From SZUA-442 sp963759175 (GTDB taxonomy: Bacteria; Actinomycetota; Acidimicrobiia; Spongiisociales; UBA5794), in assembly GCA_963759175.1 (NCBI GenBank), contig CAVWXP010000019.1, positions 104,918 through 168,917 of the forward strand: a DNA stretch of 64,000 nt, written 5' to 3'. Below, in pieces: positions 48,060-56,051 of this stretch (positions within the stretch are counted from its first letter, which is position 1; every line of letters starts with the position of its first letter). The position numbers and the translations under genes are program-made. The notes beneath the pieces were generated by a model. It did not search any database and was not told the DNA's origin. It saw only the letters and a list, made by a program, of their open reading frames with translations.

Positions 48060-48413
48060 GGGGGTGACATGGTTTCGACCGTGAGGGTTGAGGCGCCGGA
48101 AGCGAGCCGAGGTCACCGGAGTCCTCGTTAAAGAGCCGGTATACACATAAGTGCAGACGAAAGTTACGCACTGGCAGCGTAGATAAACGCTCCTGTTCTC
48201 CCGGTGGGCACCCACCTCGCCGGTGTAGGGCATTGCAATGTGGGATGCCCCTGCCGGGGTTCCGGGACCGGCAGGGAAAGACGATCCCGGATAGGGCATG
48301 AGGGTGCTTGCCGACAGAGTCCTCGTGTTCCGAAAGCTCGCTGTTGGCTGCGCTCGGAGATGCCGACGCTGATGTCTCTCGGGACGGGGGTTCGATTCCC
48401 CCCACCTCCACCA
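48060..48413 (+). ncRNA. ssrA: tmRNA (ssrA), tag ADESYALAA
   Basis: About 354 nt. The 5' acceptor strand GGGGGTG pairs with CACCTCC before A and an encoded CCA at 48411-48413. The tRNA-like T-arm GGGGG-TTCGATT-CCCCC and the 5' TGGTTTCGACC segment are as in other bacterial tmRNAs. The resume codon is GCA at 48153 preceded by TAAGT, giving ADESYALAA and stop TAG at 48180-48182. The YALAA end is the degradation signal seen across actinomycetes. It follows smpB by 1.5 kb, the usual local arrangement. Confidence 0.95.
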
Positions 48414-48442
48414 GATGGCGGCACCCCACAGGTGCCGCCATC
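48414..48442 (+). terminator. rho-independent-like terminator of ssrA
   Basis: A perfect 12-bp stem, GATGGCGGCACC (48414-48425) with its complement at 48431-48442, and a 5-nt loop, starting immediately after the encoded CCA. It is followed by GTCGTCTT, a weak T-rich tail. The position makes a terminator role very likely. Confidence 0.75.
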
Positions 48443-48510
48443 GTCGTCTTCCGTGTGGGGGAGGATTGGCGGGCTTCGAGGGCGCCCGCGATCGGCCGAT
48501 CGGCCCCGCC

Positions 48511-49239
48511 TCAGCGCGGATCCGTAGCCCGAAGGCGCCAATGGGCATTGAGGCTGAGGCGATCCCTCGGCACGCCGCGATCCTCCACGACCACGTCTCG
48601 CATCGCCCTGATCGCATCGCGTTCACCCGCGATCCACCAGTAGGCATCATCGGGGACCGCCAGCGTCTCGATGAGGTTCATCGTGAGGACTCCCGCCTGC
48701 GAGGGGTCGGATCCACGATGGAGCCACACCGGATCCGTCGGTCGGGTCTCGGACACCGTTCGCTCGTCCGACCCGTCGACGACCTCGATCACCGTGGTGG
48801 ATCGCGTCGCGCCATCCAGGGCCTCCAGGATCGATCCGATCGCCGGGATCGCGGTGTCGTCACCGACGAGGACGACGTGGGAACCCGGTGGGGGTACGAC
48901 GTAGCCCCCCTTCGTCTCGCCGGCCCAGATGACATCACCGAGGCGGGCCGCTGCCGCCCATTCGCTCGCCGGGCCAGAGCCGTGGAGGACGAAGTCGATC
49001 GTCATGATGGTTGCGGCGAGGTCGATCCACCGCGGCGTCATGGTTCGCTTGTCGAGCCGCTCCCGGCGATCCGCTCGTGGTATCGCCATCGCCGGGTCCG
49101 AGAACCACAGTGACAGGTAGGAAGCCGGGAGCTCGCTGCGGACGAGGACCATGCCCTCGAACGTGATGCGGCGCGCTCGCCGGGAGAGCTGATCGGTGGC
49201 GACGACGCTGATGGGAACGGGCTGGGGTCTCGAGGGCAT
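48511..49239 (-). CDS. siderophore-interacting protein (SIP, FAD/NAD(P)H ferric reductase family)
   Basis: 242 residues. SIP-family flavoproteins reduce ferric siderophores to free iron in the cytoplasm. The N-terminal FAD-binding barrel has RRARRITFEG and the phrase IDFVLHGSGPASEWA, a family signature. The C-terminal NAD(P)H domain has VLVGDDTAIPAIGSIL and WWIAGERDAIRAMRD, also conserved. No siderophore synthesis or uptake gene is beside it. ATG 49239 is the start. Confidence 0.9.
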   Translation of the reverse strand: MPSRPQPVPISVVATDQLSRRARRITFEGMVLVRSELPASYLSLWFSDPAMAIPRADRRERLDKRTMTPRWIDLAATIMTIDFVLHGSGPASEWAAAARLGDVIWAGETKGGYVVPPPGSHVVLVGDDTAIPAIGSILEALDGATRSTTVIEVVDGSDERTVSETRPTDPVWLHRGSDPSQAGVLTMNLIETLAVPDDAYWWIAGERDAIRAMRDVVVEDRGVPRDRLSLNAHWRLRATDPR

Positions 49240-49319
49240 ATCCGCATTCTGACATGAGCGGGGATCCGCACCGGCGGTCCGTCATCGCGGAGCCGTCCCT
49301 CGGCGCCCGGTGGCACGCA

Positions 49320-49352
49320 GGAGGGGCAGGGACGGTGTGTCCCTGCCCCTCC
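49320..49352 (-). terminator. perfect 14-bp hairpin after the helical-repeat gene
   Basis: GGAGGGGCAGGGAC (49320-49333) is the exact complement of 49339-49352, with a 5-nt loop. It lies 23 bases after the stop of the minus-strand secreted protein gene and is very GC-rich without a T-run, as often in actinomycetes. Confidence 0.7.
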
Positions 49353-49374
49353 GTTGGTACTCAGTGGTCGCTCG

Positions 49375-50616
49375 TCAACCAGGGATCTGGAGACCAGCGA
49401 TCATCATCGGTTCGCCGAGAGCGATGTAATGGCGGAGCACCGCCCTGCGGAAGTCCCTGAGCGCCCCGTTCAGGTCGTCCCAACGATCGTCGAGGCGGTT
49501 GCCGGAATCAGCCACCGATCGCACCGCATCGACGCTCGCCATGACGTCCTTCTTGGCGTCAGCGAGGTCATCGAACGTGTCGGGTGACTGGTCGGACGTC
49601 CGCTCGGCCGCCGTGGTCGTCCAGCTCACGTAGTTGATGATGCTGTCGAGGTACCCACCGATCGTCTCGAAGGGGGCATCATCCTCGGATCCCTCCCGGA
49701 TCGCCATCGCGTCTGCCTTGGCTGCCTCGTACAGGTCGAGGGCCGTCTTCTCGAGTCCCTTCAGGGCGCTGACGCTCGATGCTGCCTTGGCCTCGGCACC
49801 CAGGGCCTCCACGGCTGCCGCGGCGCCCGTGTAGATATCGACCACGGCCGGGATCTTCGCAGCGCTCGCCGCCGAGGCCAGGATCGCGGTCTTGCGGGCG
49901 ATCAGGTTGAGCGTCGTCCGACGCTGTGCGGCGAGTTCCTCCGCCGCCTTCTCGGCCTTGGTCTTCTCCTTCGGCGGATCCTCGGCCTTCGGCTCGTCGC
50001 CCTTGGCCGTCTCTGCCGCGTCCATCGTCGTGTGGTAGATCTGATGTGCCCTGTCCTTGAGGGCGTAGGCAGCATCGGCGGTTCCTGCGGCGGTGACCTC
50101 GGCGAAGAGCCCTTCGAGCTGTGCGAGGCCCGAGTTCACGATGCGTTGCGCCTCGGCATCGTCACAACCCTCGATCCACTTGCGCAGGAGCTGCATCTTG
50201 TACTCGATCGTGCTGGTGGCCTTGGCCTTGGCCCTGGCGAGCTCCTCCGCAGGGGTCATGCCCACCTGGTCGGCGGCAGCCGTGGTATCGCCGTAGATCG
50301 AGTGCGCTCGGTCCTTGAGCGCCCACAACGCGTCGATGTCGTCCTCGGTGGCCACTGCACCGTCGCGTAGCGAGGTGAGCTCGCCGATGCCGGCTTGGTA
50401 CACGGCTTTGCGGTCGGCGTTGTCGGTCTGGGCCTTGAGATCGGCCAGCAAGCCGATCTTGTGGGTGAAGGTGCCTGCGACTTCGGATCGCACCGCTTCG
50501 ATGTCATCACCGCCCGCCGTTGCCAAGGCTGGCGTCGCCGTCATGACGGCAATCATCATCAGCGTGAGCATGAGGACGATGGCGGTCCTCGATGCGTTGA
50601 TCGGTCGTGTGCCCAT
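49375..50616 (-). CDS. secreted triple-helical-repeat protein of unknown function
   Basis: 413 residues. A signal peptide (about 1-33, hydrophobic core with several Met) is followed by three tandem helical repeats of roughly 80 residues. Repeats one and two share the block ALKDRAHxIY and the opening K(I/M)xLL. The third (KTAILASAASAA ... LKGLEKTALDLY) is more diverged, and a charged Lys/Glu-rich linker precedes it. A final helical domain ends GEPMMIAGLQIPG. No family is recognised. It may be an extracellular coiled-coil or alpha-solenoid-like structural protein. ATG 50616 follows GGAGAG; an upstream Met is less likely. Confidence 0.75.
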   Translation of the reverse strand: MGTRPINASRTAIVLMLTLMMIAVMTATPALATAGGDDIEAVRSEVAGTFTHKIGLLADLKAQTDNADRKAVYQAGIGELTSLRDGAVATEDDIDALWALKDRAHSIYGDTTAAADQVGMTPAEELARAKAKATSTIEYKMQLLRKWIEGCDDAEAQRIVNSGLAQLEGLFAEVTAAGTADAAYALKDRAHQIYHTTMDAAETAKGDEPKAEDPPKEKTKAEKAAEELAAQRRTTLNLIARKTAILASAASAAKIPAVVDIYTGAAAAVEALGAEAKAASSVSALKGLEKTALDLYEAAKADAMAIREGSEDDAPFETIGGYLDSIINYVSWTTTAAERTSDQSPDTFDDLADAKKDVMASVDAVRSVADSGNRLDDRWDDLNGALRDFRRAVLRHYIALGEPMMIAGLQIPG

Positions 50617-50776
50617 GGGTCTCTCCACTCCTTCGGTGCAGCGGATGGATCCCACCGCGTGTCGCCACAACGGTCAGCGCGGGAAGCGAAGATCCGCTGC
50701 TTCGATCCCTATGGGGTGACCATCGGCGCACGGGCAACGGAACTAGATAGGTCGGTCGAACCAATCGCTGCGGTCG

Positions 50777-51892
50777 TCAGCCGAGGGAGAGCACGGTATG
50801 AGGATCGGTCGCATCCATCCCCAAGCCGTGGGCGACCGCAGCGTTGGTGAGCTCACCCGCAGCCACGTTGATGCCTGGGACCAGTTCGGGGCGTGCAACC
50901 ACCGCTGATGCGAGGCCGTCGGCGAGGACGTGGACGTAGGGGAGTGTTGCGTTGGACAGGGCGCGTGACGAGGTGTGGGGCACGGAGCCGGGGATGTTGC
51001 CAACGGCGTAGTGGACGATGCCGTCGACGACATAGGTCGGGTCGCGGTGTGTGGTTTCACGGCTCGTCTCGAAGCATCCGCCCTGATCGATCGAGATGTC
51101 GACCATCACGGCTCCCTCGTGCATGGTGGCGAGCATGGACCGGTCGACGATCACGGGTGCCCGATCACCGGCGACGAGGACCGCGCCGATGACGAGGTCG
51201 GCGCGAGCGGTCCACTTCTCGACGGCTCCGCGGGTCGAGTACTCGGTGACGACGCGTGAATCCCACCGGTGCTGGACACGCTCGAGGGCATCGACGTCGA
51301 CGTCGAGCGCGGTCACCCTGGCCCCGAGGCCCACGGCGACATCGATGGCGTTCATGCCTGCCGATCCTGCGCCGATCACCACGACCTGTCCCTGCGGTAC
51401 GCCTGCGTGACCGCCGAGGAGGAGCCCCATGCCACCGTTGGGGGCCATCAGGTAGTGCGCACCGACCTGGGTCGAGAGGCGACCCGCGATGTGGCTCATC
51501 GGTGCCAGGAGCGGGAGGGTGCCCTTGTCGCCGACGGTCTCATAGGCGATCGCCGTTGCCCTCGAGGCGAGGAGGCCGTCGGCCACGGCCGGGTAGGCGG
51601 CGAGATGGAGGTAGGTGAAGAGGACGTGGTCGGGTCGCAGCATGGCGATCTCGGCCTGTTGGGGTTCCTTGACGTGCACGATGAGCGTGGAGCGGTCGAA
51701 CACCTCTCCCGCCGTCGGAACGATCGTGGCACCGGCACGTTCGAACGCCGGATCAGGTGCCCCCGCTCCGTTGCCTGCTCCTGCCTGGACGATCACCTCA
51801 TGGCCGCGATGGACGAGGTCGGCAACGGCATTGGGGAGGACGGCGACCCGTCGCTCGTCTGGCTTGATCTCGGTGATCACCCCGATGTTCAT
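50777..51892 (-). CDS. ald: alanine dehydrogenase
   Basis: 371 residues. It converts L-alanine and NAD to pyruvate, ammonia and NADH. The N-terminus MNIGVITEIKPDERRVA has the substrate Arg, and AGAGNGAGAPD, VKEPQ (Lys), FTYLHLAAY (His) and the NAD loop VVIGAGSAGMNA are all conserved. The C-terminal half has DISIDQGGCFETS. The open frame upstream is not supported; ATG 51892 is standard. It is a single gene, with a 146-base gap to the divergent GNAT gene. Confidence 0.95.
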   Translation of the reverse strand: MNIGVITEIKPDERRVAVLPNAVADLVHRGHEVIVQAGAGNGAGAPDPAFERAGATIVPTAGEVFDRSTLIVHVKEPQQAEIAMLRPDHVLFTYLHLAAYPAVADGLLASRATAIAYETVGDKGTLPLLAPMSHIAGRLSTQVGAHYLMAPNGGMGLLLGGHAGVPQGQVVVIGAGSAGMNAIDVAVGLGARVTALDVDVDALERVQHRWDSRVVTEYSTRGAVEKWTARADLVIGAVLVAGDRAPVIVDRSMLATMHEGAVMVDISIDQGGCFETSRETTHRDPTYVVDGIVHYAVGNIPGSVPHTSSRALSNATLPYVHVLADGLASAVVARPELVPGINVAAGELTNAAVAHGLGMDATDPHTVLSLG

Positions 51893-52038
51893 GGTGTCTC
51901 CATCATCCGCCGGCACATCATGGACCCGCAGGTGAGACCCGGGCCGTTCGATGTGGTTACGCACGCATTCTCGCAGGCAGGCCCGCCCTATCCGGGTCCT
52001 ACCTCGGGTGGCGATGACAGCGGCCTAGGCTCGCCGAC

Positions 52039-52563
52039 GTGGATGGACAGGTGGACCGCATCGAAGTGCGAAGGGTCGCTCCCGGTGACGAACAGCGGTT
52101 GCGGGCGATCCGCATCGAAGCGCTCGAGGACGCGCCGCTCGCGTTCATCACGACAGCGCAAGAGGCGCGAGCCCATCCCGATGACGTGTGGCATCGGCGG
52201 GTCGTTGCAGGATCGTCCGGAACCGACCAGGCAACGTTCCTCGCATGCTCGGGCGAGGCAACGGTGGGAATGGCCATCGGCCTCGATCGATCGGATCGTG
52301 CTCAGGGAGTCGTCGCCGTCGTGTCGGTGTTCGTCTCGGCTGCGGCACGCCGCCGCGGTGTCGGTGATGCCCTGATGACTGCCGTCGAGTCGTGGGCCAT
52401 GGCGATCGGTGCCACGACGACGTCCCTGTGGGTCGTGGACGACAACGCCGCCGCCCGGGCGTTCTACGAGAACCGGGGATATCGACCCACCCTCGACCGC
52501 CAGCGCATCATGGCTCCTCCGCAGCGTTGGGAGACACGCATGTACCGAACGCTCACCGATTGA
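52039..52563 (+). CDS. GNAT family N-acetyltransferase
   Basis: 174 residues with the GNAT core: VSVFVSAAARRRGVGDALM carries the acetyl-CoA pyrophosphate loop (RRRGVG), and DDNAAARAFYENRGY is the C-terminal motif. The acceptor is unknown. GTG 52039 or GTG 52051 could be the start. Its 3' end overlaps the convergent thioesterase gene by 11 bases. Confidence 0.87.
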   Translation: MDGQVDRIEVRRVAPGDEQRLRAIRIEALEDAPLAFITTAQEARAHPDDVWHRRVVAGSSGTDQATFLACSGEATVGMAIGLDRSDRAQGVVAVVSVFVSAAARRRGVGDALMTAVESWAMAIGATTTSLWVVDDNAAARAFYENRGYRPTLDRQRIMAPPQRWETRMYRTLTD

Positions 52564-53341
52564 TCAGCTGGATCTGCCTGCTCATGGCGACGAGCGTTCC
52601 GTCGTCGTTCCACAGCGTGCCGGACGACTCGAAGTAGGTGCCGCTGAGCAGTTGTGTGCGGAACGCAACGCCGAGACGTTCCGTCGTGGGTCGTCGCCGA
52701 ACATGGACGGTGAGTTCGATGGTCGGCGTCCACAGGGCCACGACGCCGACGTTGAGGACGGGCTGGGGGAGTGCATCGGCGAACATGGGTAGCGAGAGGG
52801 TGTCGATGGGCCGCCCGTCGCGGAACGACACCCACCCCTCCATCGTCGCTCGGTCGTGAGGAAGCCCGGACGCCCAGCCTGTCGACTCGGGAGTCAACCG
52901 CAGGTCGAGGTTGCCCACCATCCGCGGGATCGACGGGACCTTCGCTGGATCTGCAGCAACGCAGCGGTCGGGTGGAGGCAGGTCCGGTGGTTCGATCGAC
53001 CGGTACCCGATGTCGGTGGCGGTGGACAGGTCGCCGAATGTGGTGAGGGTCGCAACGCACACCTCGTCGTCCTGGTGCACGTCCGCACGGATCGTGGAGA
53101 GGGATCGACCCGCCTTGATCACCGTGGTCTCCACCTTCGCTGGTCCGACCTTCCCTGGGCGGACGAAATGGGCGCTCATCGTCACCGGATCCGGGTGATG
53201 CGTCTCTTCCGTGGCCGCGGCGAGGGCGACCGACATCAGGTAGCCGCCGTGGGCGAAGCCCGGCCCCATCGTCCAGCGCTCCGGGAGCACCACGGATCCG
53301 TCGTGTGCGACTGCCGTGGCATCGTCGAATTCGAAGCTCAC
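52553..53341 (-). CDS. acyl-CoA thioesterase (double hot-dog type)
   Basis: 262 residues with two hot-dog halves of the thioesterase II / TesB-like kind: WTMGPGFAHGGYLMSVA in the first half and FRDGRPIDTLSLPMFADALP in the second. The protein probably hydrolyses acyl-CoAs in the cytoplasm; chain length is unknown. The start is GTG 53341, overlapping the ybaK-like gene's stop by four bases, so it is the third gene of a coupled pfk-ybaK-thioesterase operon. Longer upstream open frame is shadow. Confidence 0.82.
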   Translation of the reverse strand: MSFEFDDATAVAHDGSVVLPERWTMGPGFAHGGYLMSVALAAATEETHHPDPVTMSAHFVRPGKVGPAKVETTVIKAGRSLSTIRADVHQDDEVCVATLTTFGDLSTATDIGYRSIEPPDLPPPDRCVAADPAKVPSIPRMVGNLDLRLTPESTGWASGLPHDRATMEGWVSFRDGRPIDTLSLPMFADALPQPVLNVGVVALWTPTIELTVHVRRRPTTERLGVAFRTQLLSGTYFESSGTLWNDDGTLVAMSRQIQLINR

Positions 53342-53850
53342 GTCGGGTCCTGGGGCATGGGGAGTGGGGTGGCGAGACCCTCGACGACGGTTGTGTCGGG
53401 CATCCGGGTGAAGACCTCGGGATCGACCCTGACCTTCATGTCCCTGGTTCCGCCGCCGACGATGACCCACGGGTGTGCCGTGACGGCGGCGTCGACGAAC
53501 AGGGGGAGCCTTTCGGGGCGCCCGAAGGGTGTGACACCGCCCATGACCATGCCGGTGACGTCGGCCGTGAGATCCGGTGGAGCGAACGAAACCTTCCTGA
53601 CGCCCATGAGATCCCGGCCGGTGCGGTTCACATCCAGACGGGTGGTTGCCAGCACGAGGAACATCGCATGGATGCCCTCCGGTCGTTTCGAGGCGAGCAC
53701 GATCGCGTTCGCCGACTGGTCGGGGGGGATGCCGTAGTGCGCGCAGAACGCCGCGGTGTCAGCGAGGTCGGGATCACATTCCATCGTGGTGTAGTCGGCA
53801 CCGACGGCCTCGAGACCGGCGATGACCACAGCACGCAGGTCGGCGGTCAC
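53338..53850 (-). CDS. YbaK/EbsC-type aminoacyl-tRNA editing protein
   Basis: 170 residues of the YbaK/ProX fold, which hydrolyses mischarged Cys- or Ala-tRNAPro. Family features are SANAIVLASKRP with the active Lys, MGVRKVSFAPPD, and VMGGVTPFGRPERLPLFVD (split here by function: GGVTPFG loop). GTG 53850 overlaps the upstream phosphofructokinase stop by four bases. Confidence 0.88.
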   Translation of the reverse strand: MTADLRAVVIAGLEAVGADYTTMECDPDLADTAAFCAHYGIPPDQSANAIVLASKRPEGIHAMFLVLATTRLDVNRTGRDLMGVRKVSFAPPDLTADVTGMVMGGVTPFGRPERLPLFVDAAVTAHPWVIVGGGTRDMKVRVDPEVFTRMPDTTVVEGLATPLPMPQDPT

Positions 53851-54965
53851 GGGGTGTCACCGAGGCACACCCCCAGCGAGCGCGCCGAACCGATCCACGG
53901 ATGGTCCGTGGGTACCACCTTGCGCTTCCCTGCGACATCAGCGAGGGGAACGGTGCGCGACCCATCGCCCTCGCTGGCGACCATCACACCGAAATCGCCC
54001 GCAGCGATACTGGCGGTCGCAGCGGTCCCGAGGGTCGTCGCGAGGATGCGGTCGACGGGTGATGGCGATCCGCCCCGTTGGACGTGACCGAGGATCGTGA
54101 CCCGTGCGTCGAGGCCGGTCCGCTTCTCGAGCTCCTTGGCGATGTCGAGTGTCGTGCGCCGACTCGCCTCGAGGTCCTTCGCCTCTTGCTTGAGGGCCTT
54201 GGCCTCGGGGCCGCCGACGGTGCTCGCCCGTGCGTGCAGCTCGGCGATCTGGTCCTTGCGGGTGCTGCTCATCGCACCCTCGGCGACCGCGACGATCGAG
54301 AACGGGCTCCCCGCCATGCGCCGATTCGTGATGGAGCTGGCGATGTCGTCGTACGAGTAACCGATCTCGGGAAGGAGGATCACATCGGCTCCGCCAGCGA
54401 GCCCTGCGCCGAGTGTGAGCCATCCCGCATTGTGTCCCATGATCTCCACGACGATGATCCGGTGGTGGCTGTGCGCCGTGGAGTGCAGCCGGTCGACGGC
54501 CTCGGACGCAATGTTGACCGCCGTGTCGAAACCGAACGTACGGTCGGTCCCCCACACGTCGTTGTCGATCGTCTTGGGGAGTCCGATGACGGGCATGCCG
54601 CGTTCCGCGAGTCGGACCGCGTTCTTCATCGTGCCGCCGCCACCGAGGCACACCAGGGCATCGAGGTTGTGGTCGGAGAACGTTTCGAGCATGGCGTCGC
54701 GCATGTCGAGCGTGGAGTTGCCGACCTCCATCTTGTGGACCTTGTCACGTCCGGTCCCGAGGATCGTGCCTCCCTGGGAGAGGATGCCAGAGAGGGCGTC
54801 GGAGTCGAGCCGTATCGTGCGGTTCTGCATGAGGCCCCGGAAGCCGTCGCGGAACCCGATGACCGTCCACCCGTGTGACCGGATCGCAGACTTGCCCAGG
54901 GCCCGGATCGCCGCATTCAATCCGGGGGCGTCTCCGCCCGCGGTCAGTACCCCGATGCTCTTCAC
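53847..54965 (-). CDS. 6-phosphofructokinase family (phosphoryl donor uncertain)
   Basis: 372 residues. It phosphorylates fructose 6-phosphate. GVLTAGGDAPGLNAAI gives the donor-binding loop and PKTIDNDVWGTD the catalytic Asp. Two specificity positions conflict: Gly111 in LGGGGTMKNA fits the ATP type (the PPi type has Asp), while Lys131 in PKTIDND fits the PPi type (the ATP type has Gly). The usual Mg-binding Asp of GGDG is Gly110. The donor therefore cannot be assigned. The start is GTG 54965, before VKSIGVL; the longer open frame lacks family similarity. It is the first gene of an operon. Confidence 0.9.
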   Translation of the reverse strand: MKSIGVLTAGGDAPGLNAAIRALGKSAIRSHGWTVIGFRDGFRGLMQNRTIRLDSDALSGILSQGGTILGTGRDKVHKMEVGNSTLDMRDAMLETFSDHNLDALVCLGGGGTMKNAVRLAERGMPVIGLPKTIDNDVWGTDRTFGFDTAVNIASEAVDRLHSTAHSHHRIIVVEIMGHNAGWLTLGAGLAGGADVILLPEIGYSYDDIASSITNRRMAGSPFSIVAVAEGAMSSTRKDQIAELHARASTVGGPEAKALKQEAKDLEASRRTTLDIAKELEKRTGLDARVTILGHVQRGGSPSPVDRILATTLGTAATASIAAGDFGVMVASEGDGSRTVPLADVAGKRKVVPTDHPWIGSARSLGVCLGDTP

Positions 54966-55063
54966 GATGTGCCCTTCCCGTGGCCGGGCTGCACGATAAC
55001 TGCATGACAGATGGCTGATTCCGTGCAATGATTGCCGTCCGGTGAAAGGAGGTGGTCCAGACA

Positions 55064-55108
55064 ATGTCTGAAAGTTCTTCGAGGACCCCGGAGGTGGTCG
55101 AGCGCTAG
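55064..55108 (+). CDS. 14-codon leader ORF with extended Shine-Dalgarno
   Basis: ATG-TCT-GAA... encodes MSESSSRTPEVVER before TAG. Bases 55045-55058 (AAAGGAGGTGGTCC) match the complement of the universal 16S rRNA 3' tail over about 14 positions, with one G:U, which is far longer than a normal Shine-Dalgarno. The peptide has no known function. GGTGGTC recurs inside the ORF at 55093-55099. Translation of the ORF probably affects the structured RNA that follows it. Confidence 0.5.
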   Translation: MSESSSRTPEVVER

Positions 55109-55168
55109 CGCGACGATCATTTCGTGAAGGCCGCGCTCCTCAGACGAGGCAGGTAGCGACTTCAACTC

Positions 55169-55241
55169 GGACCACCGGAACCCGGAGCCCCGCACGATCA
55201 AGGTCCCGTGCGGCGACGTACGTCGAAGGCGCTCCGGGTTC
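55169..55241 (+). ncRNA. candidate structured leader RNA: anti-SD plus three-way junction
   Basis: GGACCACC (55169-55176) is the exact complement of the leader Shine-Dalgarno part GGTGGTCC (55051-55058), and its last seven bases also match the repeat at 55093-55099, so alternative pairings are possible. Next comes stem P1, 11 perfect pairs (55178-55188 with 55231-55241). It encloses P2 (CCGCACG, 55190-55196, with 55207-55213) and P3, a 12-nt palindrome (55214-55225). TTCTTT follows P1. The element ends about 25 bases before the MDMPI start. No Rfam family is claimed. Confidence 0.5.
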
Positions 55242-55265
55242 TTTCGCGCCGGTAGGGTTCGATCC

Positions 55266-56051
55266 ATGTCCACGGAACCCGACCTGAGCGCCTCCTTCAT
55301 CCCCTCGATCGAGAGCGACGCCGCCGTGATGATCAGCATCGCGTCGACGACGCCCCTCGACCGTCCCGTGCCCTCCTGCCCCGGCTGGACGATCGAGGAC
55401 CTCATCGTGCACACCGGCATCGTGCATCGCCACAAGACGATCATCCTCGCCCAGGGTTGGCACGATGAATCACCGCCAAAGCCCCCGGGTCCCGGCGATC
55501 AGGACATCGTGACCTGGTTCGCCGACGGTGTGGTGGCGATGATCGACACCATGCGGTCCATCGATCTGGCACAGCCGCGCTGGACGTGGTGTTCCCACGA
55601 CCATGCTGCGGCATGGTGGGTGCGCAGGATGGCGCACGAGACGGCGATCCACGCCGCCGATGCGATCCTCGCGGCAGGTGAGGTGCCGATGCTCGATCCT
55701 GCCCTGGCGATCGATGGCGTTGACGAGATCCTCGATGAGATGCTGGTTGGGGCACCCTCGTGGGGTGAACTCAGGCCGCAACCGGGAGTCATCGAGCTAC
55801 GCGCCGGTTCCAGGACATGGACACTCGGCAGGGCGACGTTCTCGGGAACCTCGCCCGCCTCGGGCACCGCGTTCACCGACCTCCCGGCCCTCCGATGGGC
55901 AGACGAGGCGCCGGACGTGCGCGTGGTTTCCGATCCCTCCACCCTGGACCTGTGGTTGTGGGGGAGGGCCGAGCTCGGATCCGACGACGTGGTCGGCGAT
56001 CGTGACATGGTGGACCATGTCAGGCATGTCGCCGCGGACGCAACGGGGTGA
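55266..56051 (+). CDS. MDMPI (maleylpyruvate isomerase)-like, DinB-fold protein
   Basis: 261 residues. The N-terminal four-helix DinB/MDMPI domain has CPGWTIEDLIVHTG and WWVRRMAHETAIHAADA, including the three His positions used for metal binding. A C-terminal domain resembles the mycothiol-dependent maleylpyruvate isomerase C-terminus (WGRAELGSDDVVGD). Such proteins are thought to use mycothiol in thiol-transfer or detoxification. The ORF ends in a GTGA overlap with the next gene. Candidate leader RNA lies just upstream. Confidence 0.87.
   Translation: MSTEPDLSASFIPSIESDAAVMISIASTTPLDRPVPSCPGWTIEDLIVHTGIVHRHKTIILAQGWHDESPPKPPGPGDQDIVTWFADGVVAMIDTMRSIDLAQPRWTWCSHDHAAAWWVRRMAHETAIHAADAILAAGEVPMLDPALAIDGVDEILDEMLVGAPSWGELRPQPGVIELRAGSRTWTLGRATFSGTSPASGTAFTDLPALRWADEAPDVRVVSDPSTLDLWLWGRAELGSDDVVGDRDMVDHVRHVAADATG

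Noticed and set aside
47905..48441. Upstream extension of the TlpA-like gene
   Set aside because: It runs through the reverse complement of tmRNA and its terminator; not coding.
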